This document shows, one piece after another, positions 49,001-56,801 of a DNA stretch of 64,000 nucleotides. Origin of the DNA: Halanaeroarchaeum sp051744605 (lineage in GTDB: Archaea > Halobacteriota > Halobacteria > Halobacteriales > Halobacteriaceae). The notes beneath the pieces were generated by a model that worked only from the letters and a program-made list of their open reading frames with translations, had not been told where the DNA came from and did not search any database. The stretch is taken from NCBI GenBank assembly GCA_051744605.1, contig JBNJDE010000001.1:1-64000 (forward strand), written 5' to 3'. The position numbers and the translations under genes are program-made. The first letter of the stretch is position 1. Each line of letters starts with the position of its first letter.

Positions 49001-50743
49001 TCACTGGCCGGTGACCGCGCCAGCGAAGACGACCCCGCGTTCCCCGTCGATCGTCACCGTCCTCCCGTCGGCGACCGAGGGGAGTTCGGCACCGCTCACC
49101 ATCGGCACGCCCATCTCGCGGGCGATCATCGCGGCGTACCCGGTCATCCCGGACTTCGCGCTCACGATGCCGGCCAGTTTGGAGACGTCGCCGTCGAACT
49201 CCTCGTCGAAGTCGTGGTCGAGCACGGCGATGGCACCGGCCGGGACCGCGGAGAGGTCACCGTCGGCCAATCTGGCGACGGGACCGGCGACCCGTCCGCC
49301 GACGACCGCCCGGCCGACCGCGAGCGTCTCCGCGGCGACGTGCACCTTGAGCGTATTCGCGGTGTCCTCGCCGTCGAGTTCGGTCATCATCCCTGACATC
49401 ACGACCACCGTGTCGCCGCTCTCGACGATGCCGGCCTCGACGCTCGCCTGGACGGACCGGTCGATGACGGAGGTGGCCGATCCACCCTCGATCGTCGCCA
49501 GCTGTGCGTTCACCCCCCAGACGAGTCCCATCTGTCGGCGGACGTCGTCCCGGGGCGTCGTCGCCACGACCGGGACGCCGGGGCGGAACTTGGCGACCTT
49601 CCGGGCGGTGTAGCCCGACTCGCTCGCCACGACCACGGCGCTCGCGTCGATGTCCCTCGCGAGATACCGGGCCGACCGCGCCACGGCCTCGGTCCGCGAT
49701 TCGTCCTCCGCGGGCGGCACGCGCTGGTCCTGCAGTTCGTCGTATTCGGGACTCGATTCGATCTCTCGGACGATGCGGTCCATCGCCCGGACGACCTTGA
49801 CCGGGTGATCGCCGACGGCGGTCTCCGCGGAGAGCATCACCGCGTCGGTGCCGTCGAGGACGGCGTTGGCGACGTCCGAGGCTTCGGCGCGCGTCGGTCG
49901 GCCACGGTGGACCATCGAATCGAGCATCTCGGTCGCCGTGATGACGGGGGTGCCGGTCGCCTGGGCCCCCCTGATGATCCGTTTCTGGATGAGCGGGACG
50001 TCCTCCATCGGGAGCTCGACACCGAGGTCACCCCTGGCAACCATGACTCCCTGTGAGGCCTCGATGATCGCATCCCGGTTCTCGACCGCGCCGGCCCGCT
50101 CTATCTTCGCGACGACCGGGATGTCGGCGCCCAGCGATTCGAGGAACCCGTTGACCGCGAGGACGTCATCGGCGTCTCGCACGAAACTCGCCGCGACGAA
50201 ATCCACGTCCTTCTCGGCAGCCAGTTCGAGGTCCGCCCGGTCCTTCTGGGTGACGACGTCGAGGTCGAGGGCCACCCCGGGCACGTTGACCCCTTTGTGA
50301 CTCGTCAGTTCGCCGCCGACGTCGACCGTCGCGACGACGCGCTCTCCGTCGACCCGTTCGACCGTCGTCTCGATCCGACCGTCGTCGACGAGCACCCGGT
50401 CCCCGGGTTCGACCGTCGCGATACTCGTCGACAGCCCGATCCGTTCGTCAGTTACCGCTTCGCCCGGTTCGAAGTGGACCGTCTCGCCCGCCTGGAGGGT
50501 GACGGGGGCTTCGGTCTCGCCGGTCCGGATCTCCGGTCCCTGCAGATCCATCATCACTGCGAGCGGGTTCTCCGTCACCTCGTCGACCCGCTGTGCGCGG
50601 TCGATCAGGGTCGCCCGGTCCTCGCGAGTTCCGTGGCTGGCGTTGATGCGCGCCACCGTCATCCCGGCGTCTGCGAGGTCCCGGATGGCGTCGACGGTGT
50701 TCGACGCCGGCCCCAGTGTGCAGACCACTTTCGCGTTTCGCAT
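49001..50743 (-). CDS. pyk: Pyruvate kinase with C-terminal PEP-utiliser-like domain
   Basis: 580 residues. The catalytic barrel has NAKVVCTLGPAS at the start, RINASHGTRED, MMDLQGPEIRTG, the lid domain, KIERAGAVEN, VARGDLGVELP and ITATEMLDSMVHRGRPTRAEASDVANAVLDGTDAVMLSAETAVGDHPVK. A C-terminal swivelling PEP-utiliser-like domain follows (about 480-580). In it the phospho-His motif (TSHAA in the PpsA of this window) is changed to TGYAA (Tyr536), so this domain cannot carry phosphate. It converts PEP and ADP to pyruvate and ATP. Confidence 0.95.
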   Translation of the reverse strand: MRNAKVVCTLGPASNTVDAIRDLADAGMTVARINASHGTREDRATLIDRAQRVDEVTENPLAVMMDLQGPEIRTGETEAPVTLQAGETVHFEPGEAVTDERIGLSTSIATVEPGDRVLVDDGRIETTVERVDGERVVATVDVGGELTSHKGVNVPGVALDLDVVTQKDRADLELAAEKDVDFVAASFVRDADDVLAVNGFLESLGADIPVVAKIERAGAVENRDAIIEASQGVMVARGDLGVELPMEDVPLIQKRIIRGAQATGTPVITATEMLDSMVHRGRPTRAEASDVANAVLDGTDAVMLSAETAVGDHPVKVVRAMDRIVREIESSPEYDELQDQRVPPAEDESRTEAVARSARYLARDIDASAVVVASESGYTARKVAKFRPGVPVVATTPRDDVRRQMGLVWGVNAQLATIEGGSATSVIDRSVQASVEAGIVESGDTVVVMSGMMTELDGEDTANTLKVHVAAETLAVGRAVVGGRVAGPVARLADGDLSAVPAGAIAVLDHDFDEEFDGDVSKLAGIVSAKSGMTGYAAMIAREMGVPMVSGAELPSVADGRTVTIDGERGVVFAGAVTGQ

Positions 50744-50819
50744 ACCGCTGCTTTCGATGCCGTCACAAAAAACCCCGCCGTCGCTACCGGAGCCACCACA
50801 GTTACTACCTCCCCCGCAA

Positions 50820-52022
50820 ATGCTCTCTCAGATGCGCGAGCGCCGTCGGACCCTCTTCGTGACCTCGACCGCCCTCTTTTTCTCGGTGCTCGTCTGGTTC
50901 AACTACTCCGCGGTCCTCCCCTTCGTCGTCGACGACTGGGGACTCACGGGGACCGAGGCGGGGGTCATCTTCGGGGCGTTCCAGGCGGGCTATCTCGTGG
51001 CCATCCTTCCGGCAGGGTGGCTCTCGGATCGGTACTCCCCGCGCTGGATCATCGCGGTCGGTGCCACGGGAACGGCCGTCCCGAGTCTCGCGTTCGCGGC
51101 CATCGCCGACGGCTACCTGATCGGTGTCGTCCTCCGGTTCCTCTCGGGGCTGTTCGTCGCCGGGGTCTACGTCCCCGGGATGCGCTTTCTCACGGACTGG
51201 TTTCCACCGGCGGTCCGCGGGCGGGCGCTCGGTCTCTACATCGGGACGTTCTCCGTCGGGAGCGGACTCTCTTTCGTGTTCTCGACCGTGGCGGCATCCG
51301 CGCTCGACTGGCGGGTCGCCATCGGCGTGACGAGCGTTGGGGCGCTGTTCGTCGCACCACTCGTGTTGGGATTGACCCGTGACCCGCCCGAGCGGGACCG
51401 AACGGCTCCGGCCGGGTTCTCGCTCTCGGTGCTCGCCAATCGGGAGTACCGCTGGTCGGTGAGCATCTACGCCTGGCACAACTGGGAACTGTTCGGGGTT
51501 CGCAACTGGCTCCTGGCGTTCCTGGTGGCCGCTCCGGCCTTCGCGGCGACCGGTTCGACGGTTCTGCCGGGCATCATCGTCGGTGCCATGATCGTCATGA
51601 GTGGCGTGGGGAACGTCGTCGGCGGGTACTCGAGCGACCGCGTGGGGCGGACGCGGACCATCGCCGTCGCCCTGGGCGCGAGCGCGCTGGTGAGCGCGTC
51701 CATCGGTTTCCTCGGCGACCTCCCGGTCGCGATACTGGCCGGTGTCGTCTTGCTGTACGGCGTCGTCCTGGCGATGGACTCGGCGCCGACCTCCACGCTC
51801 GTGACGGAGGTCGTCGAGGACGAGGTCGTGGGGACGGCCCTCTCTATCCAGTCGCTCGTCGGCTTCTCGACGACGGTCGTCTCGCCGGTCGTCTTCGGCC
51901 TCGCTCTCGACCGGGCGGGGTACGCGGTGGCGTTCTCGACGATGGCCGCCGGCGCGCTCCTCGGGCTCCTGTCGGTCGGGGGGCTCGTGCGATTGCGCCG
52001 AAAACGAGCTGCGTCCGCGTGA
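50820..52022 (+). CDS. Major facilitator superfamily transporter
   Basis: 400 residues from ATG 50820 (an alternative Met is four codons later). About twelve membrane segments; the loop 2-3 signature is GWLSDRYSPR (GxxxDRxxxR), repeated as GGYSSDRVGRTRT in the second half. It resembles the NarK/UhpT-like branch of MFS (sugar-phosphate, nitrate or organic-anion carriers), but the substrate is not clear. It stands alone and diverges from pyk, with 76 nt between them; a weak TATA-like GTTACTA lies about 21 nt upstream. Confidence 0.85.
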   Translation: MLSQMRERRRTLFVTSTALFFSVLVWFNYSAVLPFVVDDWGLTGTEAGVIFGAFQAGYLVAILPAGWLSDRYSPRWIIAVGATGTAVPSLAFAAIADGYLIGVVLRFLSGLFVAGVYVPGMRFLTDWFPPAVRGRALGLYIGTFSVGSGLSFVFSTVAASALDWRVAIGVTSVGALFVAPLVLGLTRDPPERDRTAPAGFSLSVLANREYRWSVSIYAWHNWELFGVRNWLLAFLVAAPAFAATGSTVLPGIIVGAMIVMSGVGNVVGGYSSDRVGRTRTIAVALGASALVSASIGFLGDLPVAILAGVVLLYGVVLAMDSAPTSTLVTEVVEDEVVGTALSIQSLVGFSTTVVSPVVFGLALDRAGYAVAFSTMAAGALLGLLSVGGLVRLRRKRAASA

Positions 52023-52046
52023 CGACCGGAGGGATGCGCCGGGCGA

Positions 52047-54173
52047 CTACCGGATCTTCGTTCCCGGCTCGGCGTCGTCGTGGGTAGTCAACAGATCGGC
52101 TTCCTCGCCGGCCGCGAGGATCATCCCGTTTGACTCCACACCGAACAGTTCGGCCTTCTCCAGGTTCGCCAGGAGGACGATGCGCGTTCCCGGGAGGGCC
52201 TCGACGTCGTGGAGTTGCCTGATGCCCGCGACGACCTGGCGTTCCTCGACGCCGATGTCGACCTCGAGTCGGACCAGTTTGTCCGCGCCCTCGATCGGTT
52301 CGGCCGCGAGTATCTCGCCGACGCGGATGTCGAGTTCCTGGAACTCCTCGAAGGAGATGCGTTCGTCTGCGATGGGTTCGAGTTCGGTCATTGGTTCGCT
52401 CTCGTCCTCGTCCGTGGTATCGGTTTCGACATCGTCGCCAGCGGTCGAATCGCTTGCACCCTCGGCCGCCGCGGCGTCCGCTTCGGCGACGCGTTCGGCC
52501 AGCTGCTCGTTCAGTTCATCGACGGTGTCGTCTTCGATCTTCTCGAAGAGCTCGGTGGGCTCGTCGAAGGTCTCGGGTGGTGCCTCGAGACAGGCCTCGA
52601 TGCGCTGGTCGTGGATGGAGCCGTCTTCTTCGAGTTGCGACCAGACGGTCTCGGCCTTCTCGGGGGTGAACGGCGCGAGCAACACGGCGATGGCCTTCAC
52701 CAGCTGGACCGTATCGCGGATGACCCGTGCGGCCCGGGCTGGGTCGTCGTCGGTGAGCTTCCAGGGCTCGTTGCGCTGGATGTACTCGTTGCCGAACCGT
52801 GCCAGGTCGATGGCGGCGTCGCCGGCCCGTCGCAGCGAGTAGTCGTTGAGCGCGTCCTGGAACTCGGCCATCGCGTCTCGAATGGCGTCTTCGACCTCCT
52901 CGGAGACGTCGGCGTCGGGCGTTCCATCGTAGTTCCGGGTGGCGAAGAGCAACGCCCGGTAGACGAAGTTGCCCACGTCGTCGGCGAGTTCGGTGTTGAC
53001 CCGTTCCTGGAATCGCTCCCAGGTGAAATCGACGTCCCGCTCGAAGCTCCCGGCGGTCGAGAGGTAGTAGCGGAGCAGGTCGGTCGAGAAACCGGTGTCG
53101 AGGTAGTCGTCGGCCCAGATGGCCCGGTTGCGACTGGTCGAGAACGCTCGCCCCTCCAGGTTGACGAATCCACTGGCCATCACGGCCCGGGGTTCGGCGT
53201 AGTCGGCGCCGTGCAGCATGGCCGGCCAGAAGACGGTGTGATGCTGGATGATGTCCCGGCCGATGACGTGGACGATTTCCCCGCCGCCGGAATCGTCGTC
53301 GCGCCAGACCGCCTCCCAGTCGTACTCCTCGGCACCCACGCGCTCCGTGTACTGCTTCGTCGAGGAGATGTACTCGATGGGCGCGTCGACCCAGACGTAG
53401 AGGACGAGGTCGTCGGCCTCCTCGTCGTCGCCCGGATAGTCGATGCCCCAGTCGAGGTCGCGGGTGATACACCAGTCCTGGAGTTCGCCCTCGATCCACT
53501 CCCGTGGCTGGTTCTGCGCGTTCGAGGTGCCTCCCAGGCGGTCGATGAACGCTTGGAGGTACTCCTGGAAGTCGGAGACCCGGAAGAACTTGTGCTCGCG
53601 GGTGCGGTACTCCGCCGGATTCCCGGTGAGCGTACTCTTCGGATCTTCTATCTCGCCAGGTTCGAGATGTCGGCCACAGCCCTCGTCGCACTCGTCGCCA
53701 CGGGCAGTCTCGCCACAGTAGGGACAGGTGCCGACCACGTACCGGTCGGGGAGTGGTTGATCGTCGATGGGGTCCCAGGCGACCTCGATCTCCTTCTCGT
53801 AGATGTGCCCGCGGTCGTCCAGGGTCCGGACGATGTCGCGGGTGATGGCCGTGTTCGTCTCGTCGTGGGTGTTCCCGTAGTTGTCGAACTCGATGTCGAA
53901 CTTCGGGAAGGTCTCCTCGTAGGTCTCGTGCCACTCGAGGGCGAACTCCTCGGGGGAGACGCCCGCCTGTTCGGCGTTGACGGCGATGGGCGTGCCGTGC
54001 ATGTCCGATCCGGAGACGAAGGCCGTCTGCTGGCCGATGGTCTCCAGTGCGCGCGAGAGGATGTCGCCGCTCACGTAGGTCCGCAGGTGGCCGACGTGCA
54101 GGTCCCCGTTGGCGTACGGGAGTCCACACGTCACCACCGCCGGCGATTCCGTTGGGAAGTCCTCGTGGCTCAT
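52047..54173 (-). CDS. metG: Methionyl-tRNA synthetase
   Basis: 708 residues from MSHEDFPTESPAVV. HIGH-type motif GDLHVGHLRTY, four-cysteine knuckle (CPYCG...CDEGCG), WVDAPIEY and the KMSKS-equivalent AFSTSRNRA (Ala in place of the first Lys). The anticodon-binding helices follow (ETVWSQLEEDG). After a long acidic linker (about 560-595, Asp/Glu/Thr/Ala-rich), the C-terminal tRNA-binding OB domain (LDIRVGEILAAEPIEGADKLVRLEVDIGVEERQVVAGI) is the Arc1p/EMAP II type. It charges tRNA-Met. Upstream in-frame residues are read through non-coding sequence. Confidence 0.96.
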   Translation of the reverse strand: MSHEDFPTESPAVVTCGLPYANGDLHVGHLRTYVSGDILSRALETIGQQTAFVSGSDMHGTPIAVNAEQAGVSPEEFALEWHETYEETFPKFDIEFDNYGNTHDETNTAITRDIVRTLDDRGHIYEKEIEVAWDPIDDQPLPDRYVVGTCPYCGETARGDECDEGCGRHLEPGEIEDPKSTLTGNPAEYRTREHKFFRVSDFQEYLQAFIDRLGGTSNAQNQPREWIEGELQDWCITRDLDWGIDYPGDDEEADDLVLYVWVDAPIEYISSTKQYTERVGAEEYDWEAVWRDDDSGGGEIVHVIGRDIIQHHTVFWPAMLHGADYAEPRAVMASGFVNLEGRAFSTSRNRAIWADDYLDTGFSTDLLRYYLSTAGSFERDVDFTWERFQERVNTELADDVGNFVYRALLFATRNYDGTPDADVSEEVEDAIRDAMAEFQDALNDYSLRRAGDAAIDLARFGNEYIQRNEPWKLTDDDPARAARVIRDTVQLVKAIAVLLAPFTPEKAETVWSQLEEDGSIHDQRIEACLEAPPETFDEPTELFEKIEDDTVDELNEQLAERVAEADAAAAEGASDSTAGDDVETDTTDEDESEPMTELEPIADERISFEEFQELDIRVGEILAAEPIEGADKLVRLEVDIGVEERQVVAGIRQLHDVEALPGTRIVLLANLEKAELFGVESNGMILAAGEEADLLTTHDDAEPGTKIR

Positions 54174-54335
54174 GGTGTTCGGTGCCGCCTCCGAGCGGAT
54201 AACGCTCGCGATTTCTGTGTTCGCATGGGTGGTGTGATGGGTTCGACACGCCGGGACCGGCCTGCCGAGTGGTACGCGATGGCGTACTCCCCGCCCAGCC
54301 AAAAGAATTCCCTTCACTCGCCCGGGGCCGTTCGG

Positions 54336-55013
54336 TTAGTCGAGGACCTCGACGCCGCCGAAGAGGGTCAATCCGGTGATGACGAGTTGCGTCTGCCCAC
54401 CGCCCGTCCGGGGACGATTGTCCTCGCTGGCCCCGAAGAGCGTCAGGGTCTCCATCGAAACGGTCCAGTCCTCCGGAACCCTGACCTCGAGTCCGCCGAA
54501 CAGGGAGAGCGCTTCGATGACCGCGGGTGGCGATTCGACGGCCGCGTCGCGGAGATCTATCTCCGAGCCGCCGAAGATGGAGACCACGGTTCCACCGACG
54601 AAGGTCTCCGCCGTCACCCGCCGCTGACTGCCACCGAAGACGGCCACCATGGAGAGGTCGTCGGCACTGCTCTCCTCGAGGTGCAAGCGACGTCGCCGGG
54701 ACCGACCGACGAGGACGAGCACACCGAAGAGGACGACGAACAGCGGCCACCAGGTCCCGATCTGTGCGTCCGAGACGAGGCCGAGGTTCCGCAACTGGAA
54801 GATGCCGGCGACGGCGACGATCATGACCGGCCCGGTCACGTTACGGCCCCCACTTTTCACGATGGCCCAGAGACCGAGCAACACGAAGAGGAGGGGCACC
54901 CACGACCACAACGAGGCGGTCGGGAGGGCGTCCGTCGTCGAGGCGAGCAGGAGGAGACCAAACAGGACGATGAGGAGCCCACTAACGAAGCGGCCTGTAG
55001 TACGACTGACCAT
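54336..55013 (-). CDS. LiaF-like membrane protein with FGG beta-repeats
   Basis: 225 residues from MVSRTTGRFVSG. Four hydrophobic segments (residues about 7-120: FVSGLLIVLFGLLLLAS, LWSWVPLLFVLLGLWAIV, GPVMIVAVAGIF, WWPLFVVLFGVLVLVG) match the LiaF/DUF5668 membrane part. The C-terminal 100 residues have five beta-repeats each holding FGG or FGA (VFGGSQR, IFGGSEID, LFGGLEVR, LFGASED, LFGGVEV), the LiaF-type C-terminal fold. In Firmicutes LiaF senses envelope stress; here the role is unknown. It lies downstream of the YqaA-like gene on the same strand. Confidence 0.8.
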   Translation of the reverse strand: MVSRTTGRFVSGLLIVLFGLLLLASTTDALPTASLWSWVPLLFVLLGLWAIVKSGGRNVTGPVMIVAVAGIFQLRNLGLVSDAQIGTWWPLFVVLFGVLVLVGRSRRRRLHLEESSADDLSMVAVFGGSQRRVTAETFVGGTVVSIFGGSEIDLRDAAVESPPAVIEALSLFGGLEVRVPEDWTVSMETLTLFGASEDNRPRTGGGQTQLVITGLTLFGGVEVLD

Positions 55014-55050
55014 ATAGCGAAGACGGCCGCCTGAATGAAAAATGGTATGT

Positions 55051-55617
55051 TCAGATGACGAACAAGGTGCCCTCGATGACGCCGATGGTGACGAGGAGTC
55101 TGCCAACGCTCCCCGCGAACGCGGCGGCGGCGAACTTCACGTAGTCGTCTTCCAGGATGGAGAAGGCGTACAGCGAGAGGGTATCGGGGAAGAAGGGCAC
55201 CGACAGTCCCATGGCCATTCCGACGTACCCCCATCGCTTGACGAGGGCGACCATCTGTTTCTGGGACCACTCTTTCGGTCGCAGTCCCAGGCGGCGCAAC
55301 GACCTGATGACGACGCCGGAGCGGGACGCGTTGTGGCCGATGGCCAGGGCGAAGACGCTCCCGAGGGCCTTGCCAAGCCCACTCACCACGATGACCAACA
55401 CGACCTGCAGTTCGACGGGGAACCCGAGCGCGAGCGTGTTCCCCGAGCAGACGTAGCCGACCGGACAGAGGACCACCTCGCTCGGGAGTGGGAGGATAAA
55501 GGAGATGAGGACGGAGTACACGAAGATGAGGAACACGCCGCTCCAGCCACTGGCCGTTCGAATCGCGGCTTCGAACGGATCGAACCCCAGTGACTCGATG
55601 ACGAGGACCAGGCTCAC
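55051..55617 (-). CDS. YqaA/VTT-domain membrane protein
   Basis: 188 residues with about five hydrophobic segments. The VTT/SNARE-associated (DedA-related) features include ILPLPSEVVLCPVGYV, VVLVIVVSGLGKALGSVFALAIG (G-rich core with a conserved Lys) and GYVGMAMGLSVPFFPDTLSLYAFS. Members of the wider family are implicated in lipid scrambling or ion-coupled membrane functions. It is 38 nt upstream of the LiaF-like gene, and the two are probably cotranscribed. Confidence 0.82.
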   Translation of the reverse strand: MSLVLVIESLGFDPFEAAIRTASGWSGVFLIFVYSVLISFILPLPSEVVLCPVGYVCSGNTLALGFPVELQVVLVIVVSGLGKALGSVFALAIGHNASRSGVVIRSLRRLGLRPKEWSQKQMVALVKRWGYVGMAMGLSVPFFPDTLSLYAFSILEDDYVKFAAAAFAGSVGRLLVTIGVIEGTLFVI

Positions 55618-55678
55618 ACGCCCTCATCTGGGATGGCCGGGCAAAACAATATCGTTCTCTTCTCCGGTGTCTCCGGTC

Positions 55679-56755
55679 TCACCGAGATACCCGGTCCAGA
55701 TCGGACAGGAAGGCTTCGAGCATCTCCCGCGTCACGTGTGGCATCATCACGACGCGAAGTTCGCCGGCCGCCGTCCGGGAGATCCGCCAGCCCTCCCCGG
55801 TCAACGCCTCGAAGGTCGCCCGGGGGAGGTCGACGGCCACGATCGGATGCTGAGGTTCGACGACGTCGTATCCACGCGTCACCATCGCGTCCGCGAGCCA
55901 CGTCGCGAGGGTCATCCCTCGTTCGTAGTTCTCGCGGTAGCCCTCCGGCCACTGTTCGGTCAGGGCGGCGTGGGCACTCGCGACCCCGGCGCCGCTGCGC
56001 GTCCCCGTGAGACTCGCCTGTCCGGCCGTCTCGAGGTACGGGGTGTCCACGGCGAGGGCGTCCAGGACGGTCTCGTCAGTCGTGAGCAACCCGCCAGCCG
56101 GGATGGCGGCCTGCCCCATCTTGTGGGGGTCGATGGTCATCGTGTCGATCGCAGCGTCGCCGAAGTTCCACGCTTCGTCGGTGAACGGGAGGACGAAGCC
56201 GCCCCAGGCGGCGTCGACGTGGAACCGGGCGGCGGCGTCGTGGGCGACGTCGGCGAGCGTCGGAATCGGGTCCACGCGGCCGTACTCCGTCGTCCCGGCG
56301 ACCCCGACGACCAGGACGGTGTCGTCGTCGACCAGTTCGGTCACGGCGTCGACGTCTGCGCGGTAGTCGTCGTCGACCGGTGCCAGACGGAGGTCGACGT
56401 CGAGGATGTCGGCCGCCTTCTGGAAGGAGAAGTGGACGCTCTCGGGGCCGACGACGTTCGGGTCGTCGGTGCTGGAAAGATTTCTGGCGGCACGCACGGC
56501 CTGGATGTTGGCTTCGGTCCCGCCGGTCGTGACGTATCCCTTCGGGTCGCGCGCTTCGACCAGCTCGCCGAGGCGGGTGATGACCTCGCGCTCCAGGCGG
56601 GCGATGCCCGGGTAGGTCTCGGGATCGCCGGGATTCGTCGCGAGAAACCGCATCGCGGCGTCGCGTGCCTCGGGGATGGGCTCGGTACACATCGAGGAGA
56701 GCACACGTTCGAACGACTGGGGCTCGGGACGGGCGCCCATCTGGGGGGCGGTCAT
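55679..56755 (-). CDS. mfnA: PLP-dependent L-tyrosine/L-aspartate decarboxylase (MfnA family)
   Basis: 358 residues. A type II decarboxylase: GYVTTGGTEANIQAVRAARN (PLP phosphate loop), HFSFQKAADIL, VVGVAGTTEYGRVDPI, FHVDAAWGGFVLPF (Asp for the pyridine N) and TIDPHKMGQAAIPAGGLL with the PLP Lys. Archaeal MfnA makes tyramine for methanofuran in methanogens and beta-alanine from aspartate for coenzyme A in others. In a haloarchaeon the aspartate role is likelier, an inference. It lies 46 nt after ppsA on the same strand. Confidence 0.9.
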   Translation of the reverse strand: MTAPQMGARPEPQSFERVLSSMCTEPIPEARDAAMRFLATNPGDPETYPGIARLEREVITRLGELVEARDPKGYVTTGGTEANIQAVRAARNLSSTDDPNVVGPESVHFSFQKAADILDVDLRLAPVDDDYRADVDAVTELVDDDTVLVVGVAGTTEYGRVDPIPTLADVAHDAAARFHVDAAWGGFVLPFTDEAWNFGDAAIDTMTIDPHKMGQAAIPAGGLLTTDETVLDALAVDTPYLETAGQASLTGTRSGAGVASAHAALTEQWPEGYRENYERGMTLATWLADAMVTRGYDVVEPQHPIVAVDLPRATFEALTGEGWRISRTAAGELRVVMMPHVTREMLEAFLSDLDRVSR

Positions 56756-56801
56756 ACCGGGAAAATGCAGTTCGTCTCGTTTAGCGATTGTGTTTGCGCG
56801 G

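Noticed and set aside
52209..55034. Very long rightward open frame antisense to metG and the LiaF-like gene
   Set aside because: It mirrors real genes on the other strand; such long antisense frames are normal where third codon positions are almost all G or C. The translation has no recognisable family.
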